Source: Stomorhina lunata
Lineage: Eukaryota; Arthropoda; Insecta; Diptera; Rhiniidae
Direction: 5' to 3'
DNA length: 64,000 nucleotides
NCBI GenBank assembly: GCA_933228675.1
Contig: OW121741.1
Coordinates: forward strand, 131,763,290-131,827,289
The notes below the pieces were generated by a model, which did no database searches, was not told where the DNA came from, and was given only the letters and a program-made list of their open reading frames with translations. The translations under genes were made by a program, and so were the position numbers. Positions 45,726-58,286 of the stretch are shown in pieces; position 1 is the stretch's first letter; every line of letters starts with the position of its first letter.

Positions 45726-46099
45726 TTTTTTAAATATACTATCTTTTATTGTTTATATCTTTGTGGTCGATTGACTAGTAAACCGGACCGTATGTTAAAT
45801 TTGCTCCTGGTAAAAGTTTTTCTGCCAGTTACAATAGAGTCAAGTTCAAATCAAATGTCCACAAACTCTACTCCATCATTCCCCCTTTCCACAAGCTATT
45901 TTTGCTCAGTTTTAACACAATCCATCGAATAATAAGCGATCATTCACTATGCGGATCCTGATTTATGACTGTTCTAATCAAAATAATATTGCTGGATTTC
46001 TTGTAGGTTTCAGGAACCACAAAGTCTATCAGAGTCTTTAAATGAAGAGTGATAGTAGTACAAAATACTAACCTTTTTATCTAAGAGTATAATTTGTGA
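45726..46099. other. Unassigned sequence
   Basis: Nothing recognised. It may be further LINE-derived sequence. Confidence 0.35.
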
Positions 46100-46395
46100 G
46101 CCGCCGTGGTATAGCAGGTTGCACATCGTGGTATAGCAGGTTACACCGAGGTCCTAAGTTCAATCCCTGGCCAGACCAACTTGAAAAAAAATAAATTTTC
46201 AAAAAAAGCGGCAGTTCACCTCATAACTCAGCTAGCCACTAGTTATTGAGTATTAGGCTATGTAAAACTTCTCTAACTAATGCATTAGCCGTTCGGAGTC
46301 GGCGTTAAAACGTAGGTCCCTTTCAATGAGTCTAAAAATAGAATCGGATGCAGCTCATTGTCTGAGAGAAGTACCCCTTGTTCCAATTGGAATGT
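46100..46395 (+). mobile_element. tRNA-like SINE
   Basis: The head has A-box-like TGGTATAGCAGG twice (46107-46118 and 46129-46140) and B-box-like GTTCAATCC at 46158-46166. The first A box to B box distance of 51 bases fits a tRNA-type pol III promoter. The body continues through GCCGTTCGGAGTCGGC and AAAACGTAGGTCCC to TTGTTCCAATTGGAATGTT. No coding. The family name is not known to me. Confidence 0.55.
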
Positions 46396-46411
46396 TGTTG
46401 GGGAATTATAT

Positions 46412-47945
46412 ATATAGTACCTGGTTGACCGAGCCTTGCTCGGGGCTTTATGATAAGCATTTTGAGGCAAATTTTAAAGTTTTTATATATTTTATTTTAT
46501 ACAGTTACAGTGTAACTCATTTTAAATAATTTTGAAAATTGGTCATACCAACAGAAACCTCCGCGGACTCATGCGCAACAACTTTGCTAAAGATTATAGT
46601 CTGATCAAATGCACAGTTTACGATTTAATTCATTTTGAGTAGTTTTCAGTGGCGCTGCCTGAAGTCGTTCATACCACTAAGAAACCTTCATCTGCTTATG
46701 CGTAACAACTTTGCTTATGATCATAACATGATCAAATGCACAGTTTATGATTTAATTCACTTATAGTCTGATCCAATGCACAGTTTACGATTTAATTCAT
46801 TTTGAGTAATTTTCAGTGGCGCCACCTGTCGGACTTTGGTCATTCCAATTAATAAACCTTCTTCGGATTATCCGCAATAACTTTGCTAAATGTATTGGCT
46901 ACGATCAAATTGACTTTAAGTAAATTTCAGTGGCGCCACCTGTCGAAATTTCTTCATACCAACTAAGAAACCTTCGTCGGCTCATGTGCAACAACATTGC
47001 TAAAGATTATAGCATGATTATATATACAGCTTACGATTAAATTGACTTTGAGTAATTTTTAGTAGCGCCACCTGTCGGAAATTATTCACACCAATTAAAA
47101 AGAATTCGCCGGCTCATGCGCTGCAACTTTGCAAAGGATCATAGTATGATCAAATGTACAGTTTACGATTTACTTAATTTTAAGTAATTTTCAGTGGCGC
47201 CACCTGTCTGAAATTCGGTTTACAAACTTAAAAACCTCCGCCGGCTTATCCGCAACATCTTTGCTGAAGAGCATAACATGATCAAATTCACAGTTTACTA
47301 TTCTATAAAGAACATACATACAAACATTCATTTGTTTTAAAGTTATAACATTACTGATTTTTTCCCCTTTTTATCCCCTAATTTCAAAAAGTTCCATATG
47401 CATAATTGGTACTTCTTTGGTACCAATTGAATTCGGTACATTTTATTAGAAAGCAGTTAACATAATTTTCCTATTCATATTACTTTTGTAGATGTTATCA
47501 GTTTATCCCTTTTTTTACACATTTTGGCCACAAAATCAAAAAAGTACCAAATACGTGTTCAATATTTCTTTTACATCTATTGATTGCAGTACAAAGTTTC
47601 TTTCTATATTCCTTAGTTTAAAATATAAGAGTGGGTTAAAAAGGTACCAAAAAAAACTATTTTCACCCTTTTTTACCCCTTATCGGACATAGTTTCAAAA
47701 AAGTACCAAACACCTGTCCGTTTATTTTCATAGCTGTTTAAAACGTAATTTAAATTTTGTTTCTATACCTAGTACTTAAGGAGATATAGCGTTTTCGATT
47801 TTTTCCCCTTTTTACCCGTTTTTACCCTCTTAGAGCAAACGTTCCAAAAGTCCCTTCTTCTTCGACCTATAGATCAAAAAAGATACCCACTGTCCAAATT
47901 TTATCAACATCGTTAGAGCCGTTTTCGAGATAGTCATTCTATATA
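46412..47945 (-). repeat. Dispersed repeat copy B (possibly Helitron-like)
   Basis: Same family and orientation as 1033-2450, including the 131-bp subrepeats (cores near 46818, 46932, 47065 and 47196) and the CCCTTTTTACCC region. On the minus strand one end is hairpin CCGAGC-AAG-GCTCGG, 11 bases, then CTAT; the other begins near GAATGACTATCTCGAAAACG. Both ends abut TATATATATA. The Helitron-like interpretation is tentative. Confidence 0.5.
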
Positions 47946-49789
47946 TATATAAATACATACAATTATTGCTCGTTTAAGAATATAAGATATAAGTAATTTA
48001 TTAGGTATCAATAAAATAATTTTATCTCATCAATCTACTCCTTTTATGTTTACAAAATGTCTTCAATCTATTAAAAAAAACCAAATGCAGATAATCTTAA
48101 ATTTACATCTCGAGAATATGCAAGATTTTGTCCTCTGGAGTAGGCTTCATTATATCCCCCAAAAAACCCTACCATTTAAAGCAATTTACCTTAAACTATA
48201 ACCTATTTTCTTAATATCTCTTGTAATCATACCAAATAATCGGTCATATCCTAACCAATGCGTTACTCATACGCCATCTGTTGAAGTTCCTAGTAATTGC
48301 CAACATAGAATTATTGTCTTATTAAAGATCTTATTTTTTCTCTATTAAATTCCTATAACGATGATGATGTTGTTATTATTATTGTTGTTGTTGTTTTTGT
48401 TGCTATTTTTATTTTATTTTGTCTAATGTTGTAATAGTTGATTGCAAAAATATTGTTGCAGTTGTTGTTGCTGCCATTTTTACATGGCATGTCATGCAAA
48501 TACTCATAGACGTCGTCGTCGTATCCCGGGATAATGTTACACAATCGCTTAGTTTTTTTTGGTTTTTTTTGCTTCTTCTCCATCATCATGCAGAGCTTAA
48601 ATATTGTAGAGCAGGCGCGCGCACACACATGGACGAGTTTAGGCCTTTAAAGAGTTTTTTGGTTATTTTACTCCTATTTTACATTCATCCACATCAGAAG
48701 GTAGTGAGTAGCGGATGAATGGCTGTTGGTGGTGGTGGTGGTGTGCTGTGATCATTGAATGCTGAACAGTCAAGATTTTGTGGCTTCAGGTTTAGTTGGG
48801 CAAATAAAACCAAACAAAATAGAAACTAACAACAATAGCAAAAAGAACAGCAACAACAAACAGCATTTATAAAATTTGGTAATAGCAAATCAAGCGACCA
48901 CACCCGCACACTTCAACTTCATTACATTCATGTCGCCTGTAACCATAAATACTTACATGCAACACACAGCCCAACACACAACCCAACACAAACCTACTGA
49001 CAAACATACATTTACATACGTTAAGTTAAGACAGTCAAATGTATGTGTGTTTGTATGTTTGTTGACACACCAAACACCCCTTCCTTCTAGACATACTCAC
49101 TCCTTCCAAGACAAATATCAATTTATAACCATTCTTACTCCCGGTATTTAGTTTTGTAGGTCTCTCTAACTGTTATTCGAAGGTATCCAACCAAAGTAAC
49201 ATTAAAGACGGCAAACGCGACAAGTTAAAAAGACAAAAACAGAAAAAAACTAAAGCAGCCAAAATGATCATAGTCCTTCTTTTTTTTTTGGTTGTTCAGG
49301 GCACATGTGCGCCTGCCTGCCTGCCAAGCAGTTTGCTCGCCTTCCTAATCATAGTTACTTTGTATGAGTTTTGTGTATGGGTTCGACTGGGTATGTTTGT
49401 ATGTAAGTAGTGCATGGCTAATGTTCGATATAGTTAGATACATACCCAGCAGTTCGCAAAAAATGATTTGCTTCCAAAATAACAGTCAATTGGATAATTT
49501 ATCGCATCTATAACGAACTATGTCTCTACCTTAAGATCCAAAAGCTTCAGACTTCCATGCTACAAAATTGATGTATCCGATCAGATACCATAGAAAAGAA
49601 TAAATACTAGTCTGGACGGAGACTTTCAGATTTACATAAAACAACATCAATTTGAAATTATTCTGTTCAGGCATGCTTTCGATTAAGAAGCGTACACTAT
49701 CTAAACTTCTTCCGATCTATGGGTTAAGAAATCAGTTTGTAAAGCTCAGTATTTTCCTTAAGGTCTACATCATTGATGTAGGGGGTGTT
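47946..49789. other. Unassigned sequence with trinucleotide microsatellites
   Basis: No gene supported. GTT/ATT repeats at 48360-48420 and 48450-48475, GTCGTCGTCGT at 48511, GGTGGTGGTGGTGGT at 48728, CA-rich stretch at 48960-49010, and CTGCCTGCCTGCC at about 49313. Frames here are products of these runs. Confidence 0.5.
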
Positions 49790-50030
49790 GGATACTAAAC
49801 AACGGTTCCGATTGGTAAGCTCAGACTTATCTCGGTTATCCTTCGTCTTAACTGTGAACACTAACCTCTTCATGGTATCATCCAAGGATCTACGTTAACA
49901 CCCGACATGTGCCGCGAGTTCTCCCATAAGAAGGATTCAAATATGGGTTAGGACGTCGGGCTAGTAACCCACTCCTAAAAAGCGATTCAAATATGGATTA
50001 GGACGCCGGGCTAGTAACCCACTCCTGAAA
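49790..50030 (+). repeat. Dispersed repeat, likely LINE 3' end remnant, copy 2
   Basis: Matches the minus strand of 10872-11110. The terminal block (ATATGGGTTAGGACGTCGGG then CTAGTAACCCACTCCT) is present twice in tandem, near 49936-49976 and 49986-50026, followed by an A-run. Confidence 0.5.
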
Positions 50031-50283
50031 AAAAAACCAATTACAATGAAAAAGCTAAAATGTTAGAAGATGACGCCCGAATCTTCGACGGAAAGACAAA
50101 GTAATGGAAAATCTTTCAAAGCTTGGCTTATGAAATTGGAGAATTTGTGCACAAGATCGAAAAGCATGAAATTCTTAAATATACTCGGCCTTTGATCTTC
50201 TTCTGCTATTCCTGACGCCCAGTGGAGCATAGGACCTTAAGTTTCATTCGAAGTAAAAGCGAAGTCTGATTGGAGATTATAAT

Positions 50284-50660
50284 CAGGAGTAGGCAGCCCG
50301 TACCACCAGTAGCCGATGAATTTTATGTGATTTTCGTAAATACCACGATCATTAATAAAACTCGTGAAAATGAGTATTAAAATTTTTTAGTTGGAATTTG
50401 GATGTTAGAAGAGTTGGTAGGTGCCACTTTGTTAAAGAAAAGACAAAAGCAAAATAGGCAAGAAACAAATCAAAATCTAATTTATAGCAACAAAGTACAT
50501 GGTTCGAGGAAACAAAGAAATATAATCTCGAACATTGTTGCCACGACACTATTATTTTTGTAAACACTGGGAATATTTTTGTGAAATTTTGGGAATATTT
50601 TTTAAAACAGATTAAATTTTTATATTTTTTTATATTTTTTAGATATTTTTGATCCAAACT
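50284..50660 (+). repeat. Conserved leader of the 30-bp satellite, locus 2
   Basis: Matches 14110-14514 (GTAGGCAGCCC, CACGATCATTAATAAAACTC, TACATGGTTCGAG, TTGCCACGACACT), again directly upstream of the 30-bp satellite. Confidence 0.8.
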
Positions 50661-50784
50661 TTTTTTTATATAAACATTTTTAATAAAAATATTTTTCTTT
50701 GGAAAATTTTTAGATAAAAATATATTTTTCTGTAAAAAATTTCTATAAAAATATTTTTATATTCAAAAATTTTCAAATCTTCTA

Positions 50785-51690
50785 CAGAAAAATTTTTGAT
50801 TAAAGGATTTTCTATAGAAAAGTATCTATAGAAATTTTTTTTTCAAACAAAAGAAAAATTTTTGATAAAAAAATTTTCTATAGAAAAATTTTTGATAAAA
50901 AAATTTTCTATAGAAAAATTTTTGATAAAAAAATTTTATATAGAAAAATTTTTGATAAAAAAATTTTCTGTAGAAAAATTTTTGATAAAAAAATTTTCTA
51001 TAGAAAAATTTTTGATAAAAAAATTTTCTATAGAAAAATTTTTAATAAAAAAATTTTCTATTGAAAAATTTTTGATAAAAAAATTTTCTATAGAAAAATT
51101 TTTGATAAAAAAATTTTCTATAGAAATATTTTTAATAAAAAAAATTTTCTATTGAAAAATTTTTGATAAAAAAATTTTCTATAGAAAAATTTTTGATAAA
51201 AAAATTTTCTATAGAAAAATTTTTGATAAAAAAATTTTCTATAGAAAAATTTTTGATAAAAAAATTTTCTATAGAAAAATTTTTGATATAAAAATTTTCT
51301 ATAGAAAAATTTTTGATAAAAAAATTTTCTATATTAAAATTTTTGATAAAAAAATTTTCTATAGAAAAATTTTTGATAAAAAAATTTTCTATAGAAAAAT
51401 TTTTGATAAAAAAATTTTCTATAGAAAAATTTTTGATAAAAAAATTTTCTATAGAAAAATTTTTGTTAAAAAGTTTTTAATGGTAAAGTTTTTAATAAAA
51501 AAATTTTCTATAGAAATGTTTTTGATAAAAAAATTGTGCATAGAAAATTTTTTGATAAAAAAATTTTCAATAGAATAATTATTGATAAACAAATTTTCCA
51601 TAGAAAGATTTTTAATAAATAAAATTTTTATAGAAAAATTTTTCATAAAATGATTTTCTATAGAAACATTTTTGATAAAAAAATCTTTTC
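50785..51690. repeat. 30-bp AT-rich satellite array, locus 2 (homogeneous)
   Basis: From about 50850 to 51470 the unit (GAAAAATTTTTGATAAAAAA then ATTTTCTATA) is nearly invariant, about 20 copies with a few point changes. The edges (50785-50850 and 51470-51690) are diverged. Open frames through it are simple repeats of ten residues and are not genes. Confidence 0.97.
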
Positions 51691-53404
51691 TTTTTAAAAC
51701 GTTAGAATTACACATTGAAAAAAATACCTATTTTAGTTAAAAGTATAAAAAACGGCAACTCTGCCGACTATTTTTTGTTCTATTCTCTTTGCGCCGACAT
51801 GTGATTATAATAGATGTGGAAAGTCGGCACCTCCACCACAACCTGTGAAGAGTTCACTCTATTTTCATGACAGAGAGTCTGAAGTCAATGTTAAACTGAT
51901 TAGCAACTCGAGCCACTTCTCATCTTAAGAACTACCGGGTTCTTACGAATCTAAGCAGCAAACTGGCATCATGTCAATGTTTTGAAATACACAGTGTTGT
52001 TGTAATTGTTTATTTTCATGTTGATTTTTTGTGACTTGGTTTTGGGCATGATGCTACATTTGGAACAGTAGTAGTATGTTTCAAAAAGTTTAAACTAGCG
52101 AATTTAGAAGTGCCATTTGAGTGATCGAATTAAGTCATATGTAAAAATATCAAATCTGAATGAGATCTTTGAAAATGATTGATGTGATCGGTAGAAGAAA
52201 ATATCAAAACGATGTTTTCTCGCCAACCGATTTTAAGAAACCTGTAATGAGAAGTTCAGAAGCTAATGGGAAGCTATGAAGATTAGCGTTCACGTCTTAT
52301 AATGAAAGAAATGTTCGATTCAGAGAAAAGATCAAAATATTATTTCTTCGCCATCCAATTCTATGAAATCTGTGAAAGATACTATGTAATAAGTTAATAT
52401 CATTTGGTCGATAATAAAAAATCTTTGAGGTTACATGATAAAAAACCGGTAAAATTGCTTCGCAGGCCTGTTAATCTATTGGAAAAGAACGAATTAAAAT
52501 TAATTTTTACACAGGAAAAGCAATAAAACCCCATTAGGAAGACCATTGTGTATCCAAATATCCAAACTTTTACAACTTACCAAGTCAAAAAATGTATTTA
52601 TACTGTTTTAGATGACTTGCACGATTATCTTCCTAACTAATGCTTCTTTCACATCAATATTTTATAAAAATTTTACCACTTTCGTCCCACCGTCAAATAA
52701 CTACGCAAAGGTTTGTTTTTTCTTTCGCTATTTTTCTTCGGATACGTTGTAATGTCCATTAACGAGAAGCAATTGCAATTTAAACTGGACCCCTTAAGAC
52801 GCTTAAAACGGAATTCTGTATTGCTTATATACATGAACACTGTGCTCCACTATTAACTGGTGCATAATACCAATACCACAGAAATGTCTAAAGATTGCCT
52901 TGCCTGGCTGCCTGTGCCTTGGAAATAAAAATGAAAATAAAAATAAAACACAAATTGATGGTATGCTTAGATTTGCCACAAATCGCGCGCCACACTTTTT
53001 GGTCGTAAAATGTTTTGAGGTTGTAGCCTTTTTTGCTGCTTCACATTTCACATTAAATATTTACTGGAGCGAGATCAGGGGGGTGGCGTAAGGAAGGAGG
53101 GAGGATGCAAAAGGAATAGTAAAGATCATTAGGTTTGGTTTAAAAGGCTGGAATGAAATAAATGAAATTTTAAGAAAAATATCACTTTTATTTTAACTAA
53201 GTTTTGCAATTTGAATCCGGTTCGAAGGACCTTGACTAAATTATACTATTATATTAAATTTTTTTTTGAAGAACCAACTAAGTCAAGTTGATTCAAATCA
53301 TAAGTTTGAAACCATGACCTATTTAAGAAGAATTATTTCTGTTTCTTTTTGCTCCAAACGATCCTACGCGAAGGACCATTGATAGATATAAATCATTTCA
53401 TTTT
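51691..53404. other. Unassigned sequence
   Basis: No supported gene or known repeat. The interval is less repetitive than its surroundings. Small frames at 52803-53091 on both strands overlap each other and lack domains. Confidence 0.4.
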
Positions 53405-55188
53405 CTTGAGACGCTTACGCTTTTACCTGGTTAAAGCTATATTATATTATTATTTATCTATAGGTGTAAACAAAAATATACATGTAACAAAAAATATTAT
53501 TAAACTTTTTATTTTTGCAATCAACCCATATTTTGACATTTTGTGTGAGTGTACGTTCTTTGAAATTGTGCAAACATATGCAAATGATTTATATACCGTT
53601 AGAAAGCTAACTTTTTAGTCTTTAATATATCATAAATATTCTTCGCTTAATTTTATACAATTTAACAATATAAACACTTTTATTAACGATTTTTAAACAT
53701 ATTTTTGTCTTATTTTAGTGATTTAAGTAGACCTACTATATTTTAATTTCTGGCTAAAAAAGATATGCAGAGGATTTGTACATCATTCAAAAGCCTAGAA
53801 ATATGTTTTTAATATACCATAAATATTCTCTTTTAGCTGTTTTGGATCTTGTCAAAATTCGTCTTGAACTTTAATCTTTTTTATTTTCTGTATATAGATA
53901 ACTATTATAGGAATTATAAACTGATATTAAATTGATATTTTTTATAAATTTCATATATTGTAGCATCCACGGGGCTTTTATGAAATCAAGGCAGTCCAGA
54001 AGTTCTTCATTTCTGTTCATGTTAGGTACAATAAGGGGAAGAATATATAGGACTTTGATAACTCTGACTTGTCTTAACCTGACCTAGGGTAATTTTGTAT
54101 AGTTTTATATAGAAAACATTCACATCACTAGGCGTTGTTTCTAACTACGTCCCTGTTTTTTGAGGATTAAATCTCTTGCTGTTTTTGAAGATAGGGTCGC
54201 TTACGCTTTTTATTTCGCTGCCTTGGCCAAAGCTGAAATAAAAGAGAATCTACATGTAACAAAACATTTTATCAAAAAATTTTTTTTTTTTGCAATCGAC
54301 CGTATTTTTGGCGCTTTATGTGACTGCGTGTTATTTTGAATTTTGACAAAATATGCAAATATATGCAGATGATTTATACACCGTTAGAAAACTGACTCTT
54401 AAGACTTTAATATAACATAAATTTTCTTTTCTAAGTTTCAAACAACTTCACAACATAACCACTTTTATAGACGATTTTTTTAACATATTTTGTTTCATTT
54501 TAATAACTTAAGTAGACTTACTATTTTCCAATTTATGGCTAAAAAAGCAAATATATGCAGATGATTTCTACATCATTAGAAAGCTAAGATATCTATATTT
54601 TATATATCATAAAGTTTCTCTTTTAGCTCTTTTGTATCTTGTCAAAATTTGTCTTGAACTTTAATCTTTTTTATTTTCTGTATATAGATAACTATTATAG
54701 GAATTCTAAACTGATATTAAATTGATATTTTTTATAAATTTCATATATTGTAGCATCCACGGGGCTTTTATGAAATCAAGGTAGTCCAGAAATTCTTCAT
54801 TTTTGTTCATGTTAGGTACAATAAGGGGGAGAATATATAGGACTTTGATAACTCTGACTTGGCTTAACCTGACCTAGGGTAATTTTGTATAGTTTTATAT
54901 AGAAAACATTCACATTACTTGGTGCTGTTTCTAACTACGTCCCTTTTTATGAGGATTAAATATCTTGCTGTTTTTAAAGCTAGGAACGCTTACGCTTTTC
55001 ATTCCGCTGCCTTGGCCAAAGCTGGAATAAAAGAGATCTATTTACATGTAACAAAACATTTTATCAAAAATTTTATTTTGTGCAATCGAACCTATTTTTG
55101 GCGCTTTGTGTGACTGCGTGTTATTTTGAATTTTGACAAAATATGCAAATATATGCAGATGATTTATACACCGTTAGAAAACTGACTC

Positions 55189-55740
55189 TAAAGTATGAAA
55201 CACAATTGGGACGAACAACCAATTTTTCGGAACGAATATTCGTCGTTAGAAATAGAAGATATGGGTTTATATGAAAGTGCTCACAATAGATGCGTACGAC
55301 GAAATTCGTCGTGCGTATCGAATAGTGCGATAGGTTTATTTCTATTTCATACGCAGACGAACGACGACTAAACTGGTTTAGAGTGGCTGCATTTCTATTT
55401 CTGTTGTAAGGTATAAGAAATTATATGTGTTTTTGTGAAATATGGTCACCTTATAAATTGTAAACAAAAAATAATTATTTCAAATAAAATTAATTAAATA
55501 TTTTCTTTTTGTGAAAAAATGAAAGAATATAATAAAAAAAATATTGCAAATGTTGTGAGTGCGCAATATGTACGAAAGTGTGTGTAATTTGTGCTAATGA
55601 AAAATAAACAAAAATCGCATCAGCAACGTTTATTCGTCATAAATGTGTTCAATGGACGAATACACAAGACGAATTTTTAAAGCCGAATTCGTCGTGCTGG
55701 ACGAAATTAGTCATTCGTCCCAATTGTGTTTCTACCTTTA
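55189..55740. mobile_element. MITE inserted in the tandem array
   Basis: Termini contain GAAACACAATTGGGACGAA (from 55197) and the exact inverse ending 55732, extendable to TAAAG...CTTTA at 55189 and 55740. Sister units of the array have no such insert between CTGACTC and CTTTAAT, which proves it is an insertion. Internal GTACGACGAAATTCGTCGTG-like palindromes. A TTAA-type or TTA-type target is possible from the right flank, but the left flank does not confirm it. Confidence 0.85.
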
Positions 55741-56998
55741 AGCCTTTAATATAACATAAATTTTCTTTTCTAAGTTTCAAACAACTTCACAACATAACCA
55801 CTTTTATAGACGATTTTTTAAACTTATTTTGTTTCATTTTAGTAACTTAAGTAGACTTACTATATTCCAATTTATGACTAAAAAAGCAAATATATGCAGA
55901 TGATTTGTACATCATTAGAAAGCTAAGATGTCTACATTTTATATACCATAAAGTTTCTCTTTTAGCTCTTTTGTATCTTGTCAAAATTTGTCTTGAACTT
56001 TAATCTTTTTTATTTTCTGTATATAGATAACTATTACATGGAACAATAAACTGATATTAAATTGATTTTTTGAAAAATTTCATATATTGTAGCATCTACG
56101 GGGACTTTTATGAAGTCAAGGTAGTCCAGAAATTCTTCATTTCTGTTCATGTTAGGTACAATAAGGGGAAGAATATATAGGACTTTAATAACTCTGACTT
56201 GGCTTAACCTGACCTAGGGTAATTTTGTATAGTTTTATATAGAAAACATTCACATCACTAGGCGTTGTTTCTAACTACGTCCCTGTTTTTTGAGGATTAA
56301 ATCTCTTGCTGTTTTTGAAGATAGGATCGCTTACGCTTAAGAGAATATATATGTAACAAAAAATTTCGTCAAATATTTTATTTTTGCAATCGACCGTATT
56401 TTTGACGCTTTGTGTGACTGCGTGTTATTTTGAATTTTGGCAAAATTTGCAAATATATGCAGATGATTTATACACCGTTCGAAAGCTGACTCTTTAGCCT
56501 TTAATACAACGCAAATTTTATTCTCTAAGTTTCAAACAACTTCACAACATAACCACTTTTATAGACGATTTTTTTAACATATTTTTGTCTCATTTTAGTA
56601 ACTTAAGTAGACTTACTATATTTCAATTTCTGGCTAAAAACGCAAATATATGCAGATGATCTGTACACCGTTAGAAAGCTAAGATATCTATATTTAATAT
56701 ACCATAAGCTTTCTCTTTTGGCTCTTTTGCATCTTATCAAAATCCATTTTGAATTTAAATCTTTTTTTATTCTCTGTGTACAGATAACTTTTACAGGAAC
56801 TATAAACTGATATTAAATTGATTTTTTTGATAAATTTCATATATTATAGCATCCACGGGGTCTTTTATGAAATCAAAGTAGTTCAGAAATTCTTCATTTC
56901 TGTTTTTTTTTTTTAGGCATGAGCACAAGAAGGGGAAGAATATATAGGACCCTATTAACCCTGACTTGGCTTAACCCGTTCTAGAGTAGTTTTGTATA

Positions 56999-58286
56999 AA
57001 GAGTGGTCTAAATAAAATTTGTAGTTGGATTTTCTTAAATAAAAATCAAACCTTTTAATATAAAAACTCTACAAAATACGCAAATATAATGACATATTAT
57101 ACAAAATCATTTAGCATTAAAATGTTTACTTAGTACTCGGGCTTTGCAAAATTATCGACTTTTTTCGGAAACCCTCCCATTAAAGATTTTACAGTTGCTT
57201 CTGATACCTTTTTGGAGCATGTGTTTCACCTGCGCTTAAAATCGGACATGTTCTTGGAAATCTTTCCTGTGTTCTTCAATTCCTTTTTTACCAGAGCCCA
57301 ATACCTTTCCACAGGCCGAAGTTCTGGACAGTTAGGTGGATTTGCCTCTCGTGGTACAAAAATGACATTATTCTTTGAGTACCACTCAAGTGCCTTTTTT
57401 CCATAATGGCATGATGCCAAATCGGGCCAAAAAAATTTAGTCACTCTGTGCTCTCTTAAAAAGGGTAACAACCGTTTTTGTAGGCACTCCTTTATATAAA
57501 TTTCTGTGTTTATTGTGGCAGATGCCACAAATAATTTACTTCTTTTGCCACAACTGCAAATAGCTTCCCACACGAGAAACTTCTTAGGGAATTTTGTTTG
57601 TTTTTTTGTGCGAAACTCTTGCCGAACATTGCCCCGTTTATCAGCAACATAAAAATCTTGACCAGGAAGTTGAGAAAAGTCTGCCAGTACGTATGTTTCA
57701 TCATCCATCACACAACAGGTGTATTTTTTTATAAAATCAGACTTCAATTTTTTCGCTCGTTTTTTTGCTTCTAAGTTCTTTATAGCATTGCGATCTGGAA
57801 CCTTTTGGACTTTGTATGTCTTCAATCCAGCATAAGCTTTGACTCTATGTGCAAAATTCGTAGAACATTTCACCGTACGAGCTGCTTTTCTTAAAGAAGT
57901 GTTAGGCGCTCTTCGAAAGAGTCGCTCGACTTCTTTTGCCTTACCAATATCTGTAGGACCTTTTTTCCTCCCTGATCCAGGTTTTCTTTTAATGCTCAGG
58001 TTTTCCTTATACCGTCTGATGGCATTAGAAACCGTTCGAGGGTCAACTTTAGCTACTTTTTTAAAAGTCCATGACGGATTTTTTAGAAAAGTTTTAATTA
58101 TATTTTCACGAACTTTTTTTTCGCAGTCCATTTTGATTGAAATAACTATTGAAAATTAATAATTTCTAAAATAATAGTATCTGACATATCTATAGAAACT
58201 AACTTGATCAAAAAATAAATTATTTCTTGCACTATGGATAAATTTTGTCTAAAATAGTAAATGCATATTTTTTTTAGAACACTCTT
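56999..58286 (-). mobile_element. Tc1/mariner DD37E element, copy 3
   Basis: Bounded by AAGAGTGGTCTAAA and AGAACACTCTT with TA on both sides (56997-56998 and 58287-58288). Removing it and one TA restores TTTGTATAGTTTTATATAG, exactly as found in the intact tandem units near 54093, 54883 and 56223, so insertion site and duplication are directly visible. Confidence 0.97.
57130..58131 (-). pseudogene. DD37E transposase, copy 3, late nonsense mutation
   Basis: From ATG 58131 the frame runs 301 residues to a stop at 57226-57228, where copies 1 and 2 have Trp (TGG to TGA). About 31 further codons to the natural stop at 57130-57132 remain readable (ending KPEY). A 9-bp in-frame deletion removes three residues from the helix-turn-helix (KKVAKVDPRTVSN versus KKIAKNLKVDPRTVSN). 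The catalytic motifs VMDDETYV, FWPDLASCHY and ELRPVERYW are intact with the DD37E spacing. It is the least damaged of the three copies, but the shortened helix and missing C-terminus make activity doubtful. Confidence 0.93.

Noticed and set aside
50862..51155. 97-residue KFSIEKFLIK repeat frame
   Set aside because: Same satellite; the open frame follows from the repeat unit being a multiple of three.
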